64,000 nt of DNA from Prostheceraeus crozeri (Eukaryota > Platyhelminthes > Polycladida > Euryleptidae). Positions 9,736 to 19,082 of the stretch are shown in pieces (positions within the stretch are counted from its first letter, which is position 1; each line of letters opens with the position of its first letter). A program made the position numbers and the translations under genes. The notes beneath the pieces were generated by a model. The model had not been told where the DNA came from. It searched no databases and was given only the letters and a program-made list of their open reading frames with translations. Where the stretch lies: NCBI GenBank assembly GCA_907163375.1, contig CAJQUW010012909.1, forward strand, positions 103,727 through 167,726. The letters are read 5' to 3'.

Positions 9736-10623
9736 TTAAGATTTACGTTTGTGAATGGACAACAACTTCGAGATAACTTTATTAATTGCCTGTTGCACTT
9801 TATCTATTGCGTCAAGCAGCGTGTGATGTACTTTAATTTCTCTTCTATTAACTTGCATTTTCTGCTGATTAATCTTCAATGCCGTTTTAAGAGCATTTAA
9901 CTTAATTTTAAGAACATCTAATTGTCTTTTAACAGAATCTAACTGTTCTTTATTTTCTTTAGAGTTTTCTTGTAAATTTTTCTTTAATTCATTTTCTAAA
10001 TTGATTTTAAGAGTTTTCATTTTATCAACTTTTTCATTAAGTGAGTTTACTTCATTTATTATTCTATTCATCTTTTTCATTTGTTGAGTAATTTTAGAAC
10101 TCAATTCATCAACACTTTTTTGGAATGTAGTTTGTAACTGCTTTAAATTTTTTTTAATTCTTTCAGGTAGTTTTTCTATTTCATCTTCTAATTGTTCTTT
10201 TAACATTTTTATCTGATGTTTATTTTTAATGACTGCAGATTTTAAATTTATAGAAAGTAATATTAAAATTTTTGATTGTTCAGAAATCTTTTTAAAAAGT
10301 TTTGCTATATCTGCTTCTAGCTCTCTATCCTTTTTATCAAGTTTTGATAATTTTTCGTTTAATGATTTGTCATTAAGTTTAAGCAACTTCAATTCATTCA
10401 TCAGTGGTACTAAAACATCGTTTATATATTTTTCTTTTAAGTCATTGATTTGTGCATCAACATATTGTTTATTTGTTAACTCTGTATTTTGTTGTGGAAG
10501 AATAGAAAGATGCAATGGACCAGATAAAACGTCTCCAGTTTTCATAATATAATTTTCTATCTCTATTTCTAATTCACGATTATTCGGGATATATGCACCT
10601 CCACCAACATTTGGTAACATCAT
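9736..10623 (-). CDS. Fibre-like coiled-coil protein with phage tail-fibre head motif
   Basis: A 295-residue protein. Near the N-terminus (residues about 28-55) it reads MKTGDVLSGPLHL...NTELTNKQYVD, which is the tail-fibre repeat pattern of many phages (MxTGDxMxGPLxL followed by ATKxYVD). The remaining 230 residues are an almost unbroken heptad-type coiled coil rich in Lys, Leu, Glu and Asn, ending in a basic tail. A trimeric spike or fibre, by analogy with adenovirus fibre attached to the penton, is a reasonable reading. The fibre function is inference; the motif and coil are seen directly. Confidence 0.6.
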   Translation of the reverse strand: MMLPNVGGGAYIPNNRELEIEIENYIMKTGDVLSGPLHLSILPQQNTELTNKQYVDAQINDLKEKYINDVLVPLMNELKLLKLNDKSLNEKLSKLDKKDRELEADIAKLFKKISEQSKILILLSINLKSAVIKNKHQIKMLKEQLEDEIEKLPERIKKNLKQLQTTFQKSVDELSSKITQQMKKMNRIINEVNSLNEKVDKMKTLKINLENELKKNLQENSKENKEQLDSVKRQLDVLKIKLNALKTALKINQQKMQVNRREIKVHHTLLDAIDKVQQAINKVISKLLSIHKRKS

Positions 10624-10748
10624 TTTTTAACAATAAAAAAATAAAATTTTTTCTAATAAAAATAAAATTTTTTCTAATAAAAATAAAAAAATAAAATTTT
10701 TTCTAATAAAAATAAAAAAATAAAATTTTTTCTAATAAAAATAAAAAA
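10624..10748. promoter_or_regulatory. Divergent A/T repeat promoter region
   Basis: Four near-identical copies of a TAAAATTTTTTCTAATAAAAA unit separate two divergent genes. With only 125 bp between start codons it must hold the promoters for both, so the repeats are candidate control sites. Confidence 0.5.
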
Positions 10749-12080
10749 ATGGAAACCCCAAATTTAAAAAAATTATATTCGTCCGCATCATCCTGTTCTT
10801 CTTATTCGACGAGATCAACGGGATTTGAAAATAAATGTTTTGATAATAATAATAATAATACTATTACAAATCCATGTATAGATGTTAATCTTTTGTTTCA
10901 ATTACAATCCGAAATATTTAGAGAACAGACTAAAGGTTTACCTTCTATAGAAACTAATTATTGTTTATTTCCAGGTGATCCATTTATTAAATTTATGGAG
11001 ATTGTAAGTAAATATAATGATGTAGCTTATGTTGAATTAAATAAAGAAAATAGGTCTATAATAGGTCATAATAATGTATATGGGTTTATCAGAGCAGTTT
11101 TGCCGATTAGTAATACTGATTGGATAGAAAATAAAATTATTAATTATATCAATATTAAAGAATTAGTTAAAAAATTAAAATCTTTTTCCAAAGAAAAAAT
11201 AAGATTATTTGTTGATGAACAAAATCAATATAACATTCACATAGAGAGTAAAAAACATAATGAAGAATTATTATGTCAAGTTTATTATAGAGACACAATT
11301 TATAAACAAGAAACATTAGAAATGCCGCAAAGATATGATGATGATACGTATATAGGATTATATTCCAACTTAAATATTAATTTATTAAAATCTTATATAA
11401 ATGGTTTAGCTCAACAAGAGAAAATTTATATGTGGACAACACCTTATACTATTAACAATGACCATAATCATAATCATAATCATAATAAACGAACCGAAGG
11501 TTCTAGGGCTTTGCCCGATCTTAAAGAATCTTATGATAATAATGATAATAATATAGATGATAATAATGATGATTCTGAAACATCTGAAAATGGTGTAAAT
11601 GGTAAAAAAGATTATAAAAATATTAGTAATTATAAAAATTTATCTAAATTTCATTTTCTTACAATTGAAAATAATAATGATGGTATAGTTGAAGATACTG
11701 TTAGACAACTATGTGTCGGGTCTACAAAATTTAAATTAGGATTTACATCTAATCAATTTAAAATTTTATCATCTTTAATAAAAACTAAAACTGATTCAGA
11801 TTATGGTGGTGTTATTAAATTTTCCAAAAGAGATCAAAGACCAATATTTTTCTCTATTATATTATTATCAGATAAGAAATGTAATTTAGAATTAGATATT
11901 CCTATCAGGGAATGGTATCCTATCAGGGAATGGCATCCTATACCAAAAAGTGTAATTTATGATGATGAAGAAACAATTTATGATGATGATGAAGAATCAA
12001 TTGATGATGATGAAGAATCAATAGTTAGTGAAAATAAATTTAAATTATCTTTTGATAAAACATTATATGATGAAACTTAA
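10749..12080 (+). CDS. Unknown 443-residue protein, possibly sliding-clamp-like
   Basis: No certain family. The N-terminus is Ser/Asn-rich. Residues about 75-230 show two alternating strand-helix units: FMEIVSKYNDVAYVELN, INIKELVKKLKSF, KIRLFVDEQNQYNIHIES and NLNINLLKSYINGLAQ. A third similar unit (VRQLCVGSTKFKLGFTSNQFK) follows an Asn/Asp-rich linker. This spacing of a helix before paired strands resembles DNA sliding clamps (PCNA, gp45), and the gene lies opposite the polymerase. That is a guess from pattern only. The C-terminus is very acidic, with a tandem REWYP/REWHP duplication. A pair of hairpins (11491-11516) is translated in frame as RTEGSRALPD. Confidence 0.4.
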   Translation: METPNLKKLYSSASSCSSYSTRSTGFENKCFDNNNNNTITNPCIDVNLLFQLQSEIFREQTKGLPSIETNYCLFPGDPFIKFMEIVSKYNDVAYVELNKENRSIIGHNNVYGFIRAVLPISNTDWIENKIINYINIKELVKKLKSFSKEKIRLFVDEQNQYNIHIESKKHNEELLCQVYYRDTIYKQETLEMPQRYDDDTYIGLYSNLNINLLKSYINGLAQQEKIYMWTTPYTINNDHNHNHNHNKRTEGSRALPDLKESYDNNDNNIDDNNDDSETSENGVNGKKDYKNISNYKNLSKFHFLTIENNNDGIVEDTVRQLCVGSTKFKLGFTSNQFKILSSLIKTKTDSDYGGVIKFSKRDQRPIFFSIILLSDKKCNLELDIPIREWYPIREWHPIPKSVIYDDEETIYDDDEESIDDDEESIVSENKFKLSFDKTLYDET

Positions 12081-12309
12081 TCTGATAAAACTTAATAGAA
12101 AATACCAAAATATTCGATAAATATATTTTCATATGTAATAAAATTTTTAGATGTAATAAGTTTTTAGATGTAATTAGTTTTTAGATGTAATAAGTTTTTA
12201 GATGTAATAAAATTTTTAGATTTAATAAGTTTTTAGATGTGTTATAAATTTTTTAGATGTTATAAATTTTTTAGATGTTATAAAATTTTTAGATGTAATA
12301 AAAAAATTA
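12081..12309. repeat. Convergent spacer of TTTTTAGATGTAATAA repeats
   Basis: About nine imperfect copies of a 16-19 bp T/A unit lie between the 3' ends of the 443-codon gene and the polymerase gene. Probably polyadenylation or terminator sequence for both strands. No gene. Confidence 0.65.
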
Positions 12310-15300
12310 TTATTCCCACGTGTCATCATCATCACTTAAATTACTCTCACAGACGATTGTTTGAAATATTTCAGCTTGAATATCTTCTCCGTTATAAGGT
12401 AACATAATTTCATTTTCATCAGGTGCTTGACGTTTAAGAATATTTATTTGACCAGAAAATTTTTTTTCTTCAGTATTATTATTTTTATCAGGAATACTAA
12501 TTCCAGTTTCTAAAGATCTTTTCCATGGTTTATTAACTGTAGTCGATAATGTTTTCCCCGAATATAATTCTAGAAAATCTTCTACTTTTACTTTATCTTG
12601 TGAATATCCTTTGAATGTTTTCTTTTCACTAAGTCTCCCTTGTTCATCTACAGTAATACAGTATTTTACTTTAGGTGCAATAAACATTGCAAAAATAATT
12701 CCACTATTTCCATAATCATTTTTTCCTTGACACAATTCTCCTCCAACATATCCAGCAGCGTCTAATTTATTAAAGAGCTCATTGGAAATATATATTGAAT
12801 CAGTATCTGTATAATGAATGTATTTTTCTTTGAAACCATTAATTTCTAAAATAAAGTTATTCATGATTCTTCTAGAGTGAGAAAGAATGAAAGAACCTAA
12901 GTGTGATGGCATGAATGACGTCTTCCCATCTTTTACAATATTAGTTTTGAGAAATTCATCATCTTCCATTTCTACTTTCGCTAAATATTGTTCATCATTT
13001 AATTTTTCATAATCTTTTACTTCTTGAGTGAAATTTTTTCTCAATGTATTCTCATTCCATAAATGATATTTAGTGGTTATATCTTTTTGCACAGTTTTGC
13101 CATATAGTGAATTAATCAATAATTTAATTAAATCATCACCTACAGTATTTCCTTCTGTTTTATATCCTTTTCTCAAATTAAAAAGTTTTTCAATATAATT
13201 TCGAAATGGTGAAACTTGATAATTTTTTTCATAAATTATACCATCAGTAATATGTAAGATTTTTCCCCCACATCTAACAATTTCTTGTATGTCTACAGAA
13301 GTTAATACATCATAACATATACCATTTCTAAACCTGATTACTTTTACATGAGAATTATTATTTTGATTTTTAACTTTATCTTTAATAGGAACTGGTTGGA
13401 AAAACATATGATTCGGATATTGAAACACAACAGAGAATATTCCAGTTTTAGGTCTAAATGTTTGTGTATTAAATTTATATACTATTTCCCGCTCTTCTTC
13501 TTGACGAAATTTTCTAGCTGATTCAGCTTTAGGGTATTCTGAATTTTCATCATACATAGCTGATGGATATAAAGATGTTGCATCAAAAGCCATTAGAAAT
13601 TCATTTTTTTGTTCAAGTAGTTGATTTGAAATTTTCTTACAAATTTCAGTTTTATCTCCTAAATCTCGATACTGTTTCATTAAATCTATTAAATTATTTC
13701 CAGGGGACGAAGCCCCACCAGCGTAGCGACCAAGGGACAAAGTCCCCCCAGCGCAGCGACCAGGTAAATACTGTTTTAATATTGGTAACAAGATGCTACA
13801 AAATGGCGATATGTATTTTCTTATATTTGCTGAAACTCTTCCACCTTTAACAGATTTTCTAATATAATTTCTAGCCCATAAATCTATATGAGAATGAATA
13901 TTTATATTGTCATTTTGTACGCTTTTCATCCAACCGTTAAATGTTAAAGCAGAGGATGTCAAATTAGTAGTTATATCTTCACCAACTAAATCTTGCATAA
14001 CATTATTATATTTGTAGATACAAAAAGCTAAAGAAAGAATATCGTTAACTAAATATGGTCTCCATTCAATTTCTTTTTCTTTATAATTTTCATGTGTTAT
14101 GTCTCCAATTTCATAATTTAATTTACACACATTCGTAGGAATTTTAAAATTCTCACACCATTTAGAAAGACTTGTTTTTACATGTTGATAACTACATTTC
14201 ATTATAATAGTTTGAAGTGCTAATTTACCTGACGGTGAATCTTTTTTCATATTGTTTTTAAATCTAAGAGATTTTTGAATATATCTACTAACACATTCAG
14301 TTGTATAAGGATTTTGTAATGAAGCAGTCAATATTCCTCTTGAAGTTTTAAGAGGCGGTTTAGATAATTTAAAATTAGCTTTTATCGGAAAATAGGAATC
14401 AAAACCTGATGAATTGTGAGCTATTAAAGTTACTCTCGAATAATTAAATTTTCCAAGAGTTTTAAAAAATTGATGGATCGGACATACATCCTCTGGGTTT
14501 CCCCCGATCGTACATTCATCATCCACAGTTCTCGTAAATATTTTCACACAATTTTGAAGTTTATTGAATTCTAATTCAGTTAAATTATTATACTCATCAA
14601 TCTGTTTTTTAAGTTTTTTAATTTCATCTTCATCTTTTGATCGTTTAATTTTAATCATATCACTTAACAAACGTGTTTCTAATTCTTTCAATCTTTGTTT
14701 CGGTAAACAACATATAAATTTATTAAAATTAATAGCTCCTACAGCATAAGGAATAGGATGATCTGTTGAACAGTTAGGATCGGGAAAAGTTTCGAGATCC
14801 CAAATATATGTTGAACCATAGTCAATTTTTTTCTTTGTTATGATTTTATATGGACGCGTTGTTAGATTTTCATCAGTAACTGTTTTATATATGGGTTTGA
14901 AATTATTTTCAATTTCTCTAATAGCTTTTAATTTATGAAATTTATCAATTAAACAATAGTGACCAATTGTTGAACCTGCGTGAAAATAATTGTAATAAAC
15001 ATAATTATGAAACGTTTCAATTCCTCTAGGATTTAAATGACGATTGGCAGGACTATAATATTGAACACATTCTCCAAAATATTTATTGAATTGAGAAAAT
15101 TTGCAGTTTGACATTACTCCTGTTCTAGATGTGGCTTTCTCTTTATATAAAAAATTATTAAACATTTCTTTCATAATTTCTCCTTGTTCTTCATTAAAAC
15201 CTCGTAAAACATTATAACATTTAATAAAACAAAAATCTTCAGAAGGAATATAACAATATTCACCGAAATATTCTTTGATTCTATATTTCATATTAATCCC

Positions 15301-15846
15301 TGCCCCTCTATGCGATCTTTGTACTAACTTCATTCCAAAATCTTCATATTTAATATTACCTGTAAAAATCCATTCGTTAGCATCGGATTTCTCATCCAGA
15401 TTCGAAAACCATGTTTCAAATGATTTTTTATTATAGAAGGTTACGTAAAAATTTTGAATTATATTTTTCTGATCTTTAATAACTTTTCCAAGTAAATTAA
15501 TAATTTTACCATTTGCTAAAAGTTTCCGCATATCATTTACTACATTAATAAAAGATACATTTTCATATTTAATTTCATTTGGATTAAATAAATTACATAA
15601 ATCATCACCAAGCTCATCCTTAATTCTATCATCAAAAAAGATATCAGTAATAGGAGTTTCTAATATTTCTTTTGTTCCACGTTTCTGTTTTTTAGTATTA
15701 CGTCTAATACTACGCCTAGTACGTTTCTGTTTTTTAATACGTTTTCTACGTTTACTATGTTTAATTTGCGCATCAAACTCAGCAGTTTGTTTCTTGATTA
15801 ATTCATCAATCCTAGACGTTTGTCCGAGAGACATTTCACGATTCAT
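12310..15846 (-). CDS. POLB: Protein-primed family B DNA polymerase of Polinton 1
   Basis: About 1,178 residues from the chosen start. A basic N-terminus (KRRKRIKKQKRTRRSIRR) is followed by a long N-terminal region. The 3'-5' exonuclease blocks are YIWDLETFPD and LIAHNSSGFDSYF. The polymerase blocks are FDATSLYPSAMY (motif A), LLINSLYGKTVQK (motif B) and IHYTDTDSIYIS (motif C). This is the protein-primed type, in which replication starts from a terminal protein at the ends of the terminal repeats. The open frame extends 21 codons further upstream, but those codons cover a GAACC-TC-GGTTC hairpin. The Met of MNREMSLGQ is the likelier start. An in-frame hairpin cluster (13701-13763) adds a Gly/Ser-rich insert in the middle. 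Confidence 0.95.
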   Translation of the reverse strand: MNREMSLGQTSRIDELIKKQTAEFDAQIKHSKRRKRIKKQKRTRRSIRRNTKKQKRGTKEILETPITDIFFDDRIKDELGDDLCNLFNPNEIKYENVSFINVVNDMRKLLANGKIINLLGKVIKDQKNIIQNFYVTFYNKKSFETWFSNLDEKSDANEWIFTGNIKYEDFGMKLVQRSHRGAGINMKYRIKEYFGEYCYIPSEDFCFIKCYNVLRGFNEEQGEIMKEMFNNFLYKEKATSRTGVMSNCKFSQFNKYFGECVQYYSPANRHLNPRGIETFHNYVYYNYFHAGSTIGHYCLIDKFHKLKAIREIENNFKPIYKTVTDENLTTRPYKIITKKKIDYGSTYIWDLETFPDPNCSTDHPIPYAVGAINFNKFICCLPKQRLKELETRLLSDMIKIKRSKDEDEIKKLKKQIDEYNNLTELEFNKLQNCVKIFTRTVDDECTIGGNPEDVCPIHQFFKTLGKFNYSRVTLIAHNSSGFDSYFPIKANFKLSKPPLKTSRGILTASLQNPYTTECVSRYIQKSLRFKNNMKKDSPSGKLALQTIIMKCSYQHVKTSLSKWCENFKIPTNVCKLNYEIGDITHENYKEKEIEWRPYLVNDILSLAFCIYKYNNVMQDLVGEDITTNLTSSALTFNGWMKSVQNDNINIHSHIDLWARNYIRKSVKGGRVSANIRKYISPFCSILLPILKQYLPGRCAGGTLSLGRYAGGASSPGNNLIDLMKQYRDLGDKTEICKKISNQLLEQKNEFLMAFDATSLYPSAMYDENSEYPKAESARKFRQEEEREIVYKFNTQTFRPKTGIFSVVFQYPNHMFFQPVPIKDKVKNQNNNSHVKVIRFRNGICYDVLTSVDIQEIVRCGGKILHITDGIIYEKNYQVSPFRNYIEKLFNLRKGYKTEGNTVGDDLIKLLINSLYGKTVQKDITTKYHLWNENTLRKNFTQEVKDYEKLNDEQYLAKVEMEDDEFLKTNIVKDGKTSFMPSHLGSFILSHSRRIMNNFILEINGFKEKYIHYTDTDSIYISNELFNKLDAAGYVGGELCQGKNDYGNSGIIFAMFIAPKVKYCITVDEQGRLSEKKTFKGYSQDKVKVEDFLELYSGKTLSTTVNKPWKRSLETGISIPDKNNNTEEKKFSGQINILKRQAPDENEIMLPYNGEDIQAEIFQTIVCESNLSDDDDTWE

Positions 15847-15976
15847 ATTTTTTAAAAGAAAAAATGAATTTTTACATAGAACCTCGGTTCCGTTTTTACA
15901 TATACACATGAATATGTAATTGATGTAATGTTTCTAATTCATGTGCTGTTAAATGTTCTTTCTTAACCAACCACCA

Positions 15977-16202
15977 TCAATTATTATACGCCAAAAATAC
16001 TCGGAAACTTCTTAAACAAAGTGGAAAGTCTTTTGTTTTAACACACGGTTTAATACCATGTTTTGTTTTATAATCTGTAACGAGCGCTACGTATTTATGA
16101 TGATAATAAAATCTAACTTCTTTCTTCGAATTTACAGGATTTGTAGGATGGCGATAATCTTTTAAAACTGGTACATGCTCTATCTTATAATCATTCAACA
16201 TA
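15977..16202 (-). CDS. Small unknown basic protein between polymerase and ATPase
   Basis: About 75 residues from the MLNDYKIEHVP start. An upstream extension to 16255 only reads A/T-rich leader. It is basic, with a YRHPTNPVNSKKEV segment and a possible strand-rich middle. I do not recognise it. Its place between polymerase and packaging ATPase, in the same direction, suggests a replication or packaging accessory protein. Confidence 0.4.
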
Positions 16203-16321
16203 TTTTTTTTTATTTTTATTAACAAAAAATTTATAAGAAAAAATTGTTCGGTCACTCCGTTCGGTCACTCCGTTCGGTCACTCCGTTCGATCACTCCTCG
16301 AAAATATTTTCTATAACTCTT
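16203..16321. repeat. Spacer with tandem GTTCGGTCACTCC repeats
   Basis: Three copies of a 13-14 bp unit (about 16246-16290), then a duplicated CACTCCTCGAAAATATTTTCTATAACTCTTTCA phrase that runs into the end of the ATPase gene. This suggests replication slippage or a local duplication. Confidence 0.7.
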
Positions 16322-17089
16322 TCACTCCTCGAAAATATTTTCTATAACTCTTTCATGAATTTTTTTATCAATATTAATTGTGATAAATCCATAATCTTTT
16401 GACCAAGCATTGTTACACGATTGTTTAAATTCATCTTTATTTCTTACACATAAATCTCTTAACAAATCACTTAAGTTTCTTGCATTTATTTCAAATAGTA
16501 TAAATATATTTGCATTCTTTCTAATAACACTTCCGTCTAATGAATACATACTTTGTGTTAAATAAAATACACTACAGTTATTATGTCTACCTCTTGTGAA
16601 ATAATTTCTCTGAACTGACTGATTTCTATCATTAACACAGTCATCAAAATTTACACAATGTTTCATTGTTTTATCTAGTTTACTAGGATCTTGCATATTA
16701 CCACTATCATCTATTAGTTGTATCTTTATATGGTTATTTTTATTAGATTCTACTAACTGATTATTTTTTGCTGCTTCTTCACACCACGAACTTATTTCTT
16801 CTTCATCTTCAGATTTTTCATATTCTTTGAATAATGAAGCAATTGCTGTTTTTTTAAGATTATTTTCAAATCCATATTTTAAAAATTGATAGACGGGTTG
16901 TTCTGCCGTTGTTGTATAAATTATAAGATTGTTATAATCTAAAAAATTTGGAGTCGTTAAAATTTTAAATAATAGATATGTTTTTCCACATCCTGATCTT
17001 CCACAAATAACTGACAAAACTTTATTAGATAAATTTGGATGATCATTAAATTTAAGTTTTTTTTTATTTAATGGAGGTAGTTCACTCAT
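16322..17089 (-). CDS. ATP: Packaging ATPase (FtsK/HerA type)
   Basis: A 255-residue P-loop ATPase of the Polinton/adenovirus-IVa2-like packaging class. Walker A is VICGRSGCGKTYLL (about residues 28-41). The Walker B-like acidic pair is in CVNFDDCVND (about 146-155). FYLTQSMYSLDG follows, a sensor-type block. In the family it drives genome packaging into the capsid. It is transcribed in the same direction as polymerase and penton genes. A near-identical but decayed copy lies in Polinton 2. Confidence 0.92.
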   Translation of the reverse strand: MSELPPLNKKKLKFNDHPNLSNKVLSVICGRSGCGKTYLLFKILTTPNFLDYNNLIIYTTTAEQPVYQFLKYGFENNLKKTAIASLFKEYEKSEDEEEISSWCEEAAKNNQLVESNKNNHIKIQLIDDSGNMQDPSKLDKTMKHCVNFDDCVNDRNQSVQRNYFTRGRHNNCSVFYLTQSMYSLDGSVIRKNANIFILFEINARNLSDLLRDLCVRNKDEFKQSCNNAWSKDYGFITINIDKKIHERVIENIFEE

Positions 17090-17239
17090 TTTTTAATAAA
17101 AAATTTATTTTTATTTTTTTTATTTTTTGTTTCTAAAGAAGAAGAAAATTAAACTTCTCTAGCTTCGCGTGGGAGTTTATACCTCTCGAACGGGAGTTTA
17201 TACCTCTCGAACGGGAGTTTATACCTCTCGAACGGGAGT
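17090..17239. repeat. Spacer with four 21-bp tandem repeats
   Basis: GGGAGTTTATACCTCTCGAAC is repeated four times without gaps (about 17170-17253), the last copy reaching the end of the penton gene. The Polinton 2 copy has a single degenerate unit here (about 63168), so the expansion is specific to this copy. Confidence 0.85.
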
Positions 17240-18028
17240 TTATACCTCCCGAACCAAAAGATCTATCATAATCTCTTCACCTCCAAAATTTATTTCTTGT
17301 CCTTTTTCATCAGTGATTCTAATGTTAATGTTGTTAATAGTTTTTCTTGTAATAGGAAAATATATTAATGTTTGTGGAAATACATTTAATCTATAACCAA
17401 TGGGTACAGTAAAAGCTGGAAAACTGAATATTAAATTTGATAATTTACCATTTATATATCCTCCTTCAATAATGTCACAATGTACAACAATTGAATTTAT
17501 TTCAGTTATTTTTGGAATCTTCTCACCTAAATGATAACCTTGACTATAGGTTTGTTTATTAAATCCTAATAGCTTTGACAATGATCTATCATGATTAAAA
17601 TCAACTTGATGATTTTCGTCTAAAGTAAGAGAAAATTTATTAACTGCCGGTTCAACTGCAAAATGTAATTGTTTCTTATCTTTAAATGGTATACCTAAAT
17701 GTCTCTTAATTTCATTTGATATTGATTCAACTTCGTAAGAACCAGGAAGAAAAGTTAATATTTTCCACGTTTTTCCTTTATCAGTAGAATATCTAAATTG
17801 ATCATTCACATCTTTGATAACGTTTTGAATAGTGTTAAATGTAGAGAAACTAGTCATTGCAATTTGGTAATTTTTATTTTGTTCTAAATGTAGAATGGGT
17901 TCTAAATTACAAGTGTGTGATGAAGTAGTTGTTATAATTTTTAACGTCGTACTAAATTTTGATGAACCCAAAATCTCTGTCAATTTTTCTAAATGATCAT
18001 TAATTTTGTCTAAATCTGCTGAACACAT
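17240..18028 (-). CDS. mCP: Minor capsid (penton-type) protein
   Basis: A 262-residue single jelly-roll protein. Its arrangement matches the penton-like minor capsid protein of Polintons: an early YQIAMTSFSTFNTI strand, FLPGSYEVESISNEI, a LLGF block (SLSKLLGFNK), then VHCDIIEGGYING and GYRLNVFPQTLIYFPITRKT, ending in EINFGGEEI. These phrases correspond to the family's 'LPTGSYEI', 'SLLGF', 'CNI..GSYING' and 'I.F.GE' blocks. It forms the pentameric vertices and would hold the fibre. It is followed upstream by six to seven copies of a 13-bp CATAGATAAAAAT repeat (18055-18135). Confidence 0.88.
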   Translation of the reverse strand: MCSADLDKINDHLEKLTEILGSSKFSTTLKIITTTSSHTCNLEPILHLEQNKNYQIAMTSFSTFNTIQNVIKDVNDQFRYSTDKGKTWKILTFLPGSYEVESISNEIKRHLGIPFKDKKQLHFAVEPAVNKFSLTLDENHQVDFNHDRSLSKLLGFNKQTYSQGYHLGEKIPKITEINSIVVHCDIIEGGYINGKLSNLIFSFPAFTVPIGYRLNVFPQTLIYFPITRKTINNINIRITDEKGQEINFGGEEIMIDLLVREV

Positions 18029-18133
18029 TTTTAAACTAAAAAAATTAAATAAATATTATAGATAAAAATCATAGATAAAAATCATAGATAAAAATCATAG
18101 ATAAAAATCATAGATAAAAATCATAGATAAAAA

Positions 18134-18961
18134 TTAGAAACAACATATTTCAGCTACACTTTTATAATCCTTTTCATTTAGAATCTTCTTTTCTAACAGT
18201 CTTTTCAATATAGCATGAATTTCATTGAAACTAGAATTATGTCCTTCTTTTATTGCAGATATTAAAATATTTAATCTATTTAGTAATTCTTGTGGATCAT
18301 CTGGTAAAAATACAGTTGTTTCAGTTTTCTGTTTTTCAGATAAACCTTTCCCTACTTTAACTCCCGTTGATAATAAATTTTCTAATTGTTTATAACGTCT
18401 AAGAGATTTTACTGCACCAACTCTGTCTAACATAGCTTTATATTTTATGAGATCTTCTACAGCATAATTATTTAAATCTGTTCCTCTTAAAAGATCAACA
18501 AAATTTCTATCTAAATTAAAAGGAGATTTATCTGGTGAAAAAATTAAACCTCGAAAAGGTTGTGGAAATATTTCTTTTTGTCCGAGATAAAATCTAGGTA
18601 TTGTTTTTCCATCTATAAATGAAATAGAATGTTCAAATTGCATAGATTTTGGTAATTTCTTATTAATGTTTGATTCTAGTAATCCATAGTCATCTAATAT
18701 AGTTTTGTGCTCTGGATCTGTTATATCAATTTGTTTATCATTATTTGTAAGTTCTTTTTCAAGAGTTTTAAATGGTTTCATAGTTTTTTCAAAATCAGTT
18801 TTTACTTGTTCGGTTTGCTGCATTTTTTCAAACATGTCAGATTGAATACCAGCTTTTATCATTCTATGTTGAAGATGATTTTCTTTCATAATATTTCTTT
18901 GTTTTATTAACTCTTCTAATTGTTTTATTCTTTTAAAATTATCAGCTCTAATTTTATCCAT
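18134..18961 (-). CDS. Conserved Polinton protein of unknown function (N-terminal coil)
   Basis: About 275 residues from the MDKIRADNFKRI start; the frame could extend 22 codons upstream, but that part is A/T leader. Residues 1-75 are a charged coiled coil. The middle has IPRFYLGQKEIF, and then a block RNFVDLLRGTDLNNYAVED corresponds to the 'GTPGLWELI....P..YT..D' block in other Polintons. A basic linker and helical C-terminus follow. Such proteins are common in Polintons next to the penton gene; a core or scaffold role is possible but unproven. A 5' scrap of this gene is found in Polinton 2 near 62.12-62.19 kb. Confidence 0.65.
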   Translation of the reverse strand: MDKIRADNFKRIKQLEELIKQRNIMKENHLQHRMIKAGIQSDMFEKMQQTEQVKTDFEKTMKPFKTLEKELTNNDKQIDITDPEHKTILDDYGLLESNINKKLPKSMQFEHSISFIDGKTIPRFYLGQKEIFPQPFRGLIFSPDKSPFNLDRNFVDLLRGTDLNNYAVEDLIKYKAMLDRVGAVKSLRRYKQLENLLSTGVKVGKGLSEKQKTETTVFLPDDPQELLNRLNILISAIKEGHNSSFNEIHAILKRLLEKKILNEKDYKSVAEICCF

Positions 18962-19082
18962 TTTTAAAATATAATATTTGAATTTTGTGGTAACATTGGA
19001 ATACAGCAAAAACATTTTACTGAACAAATTATTTTTTTATTGCTTTGTTGTTTGACATCTTTTCGTTTAAAGTTTTCTCGTA

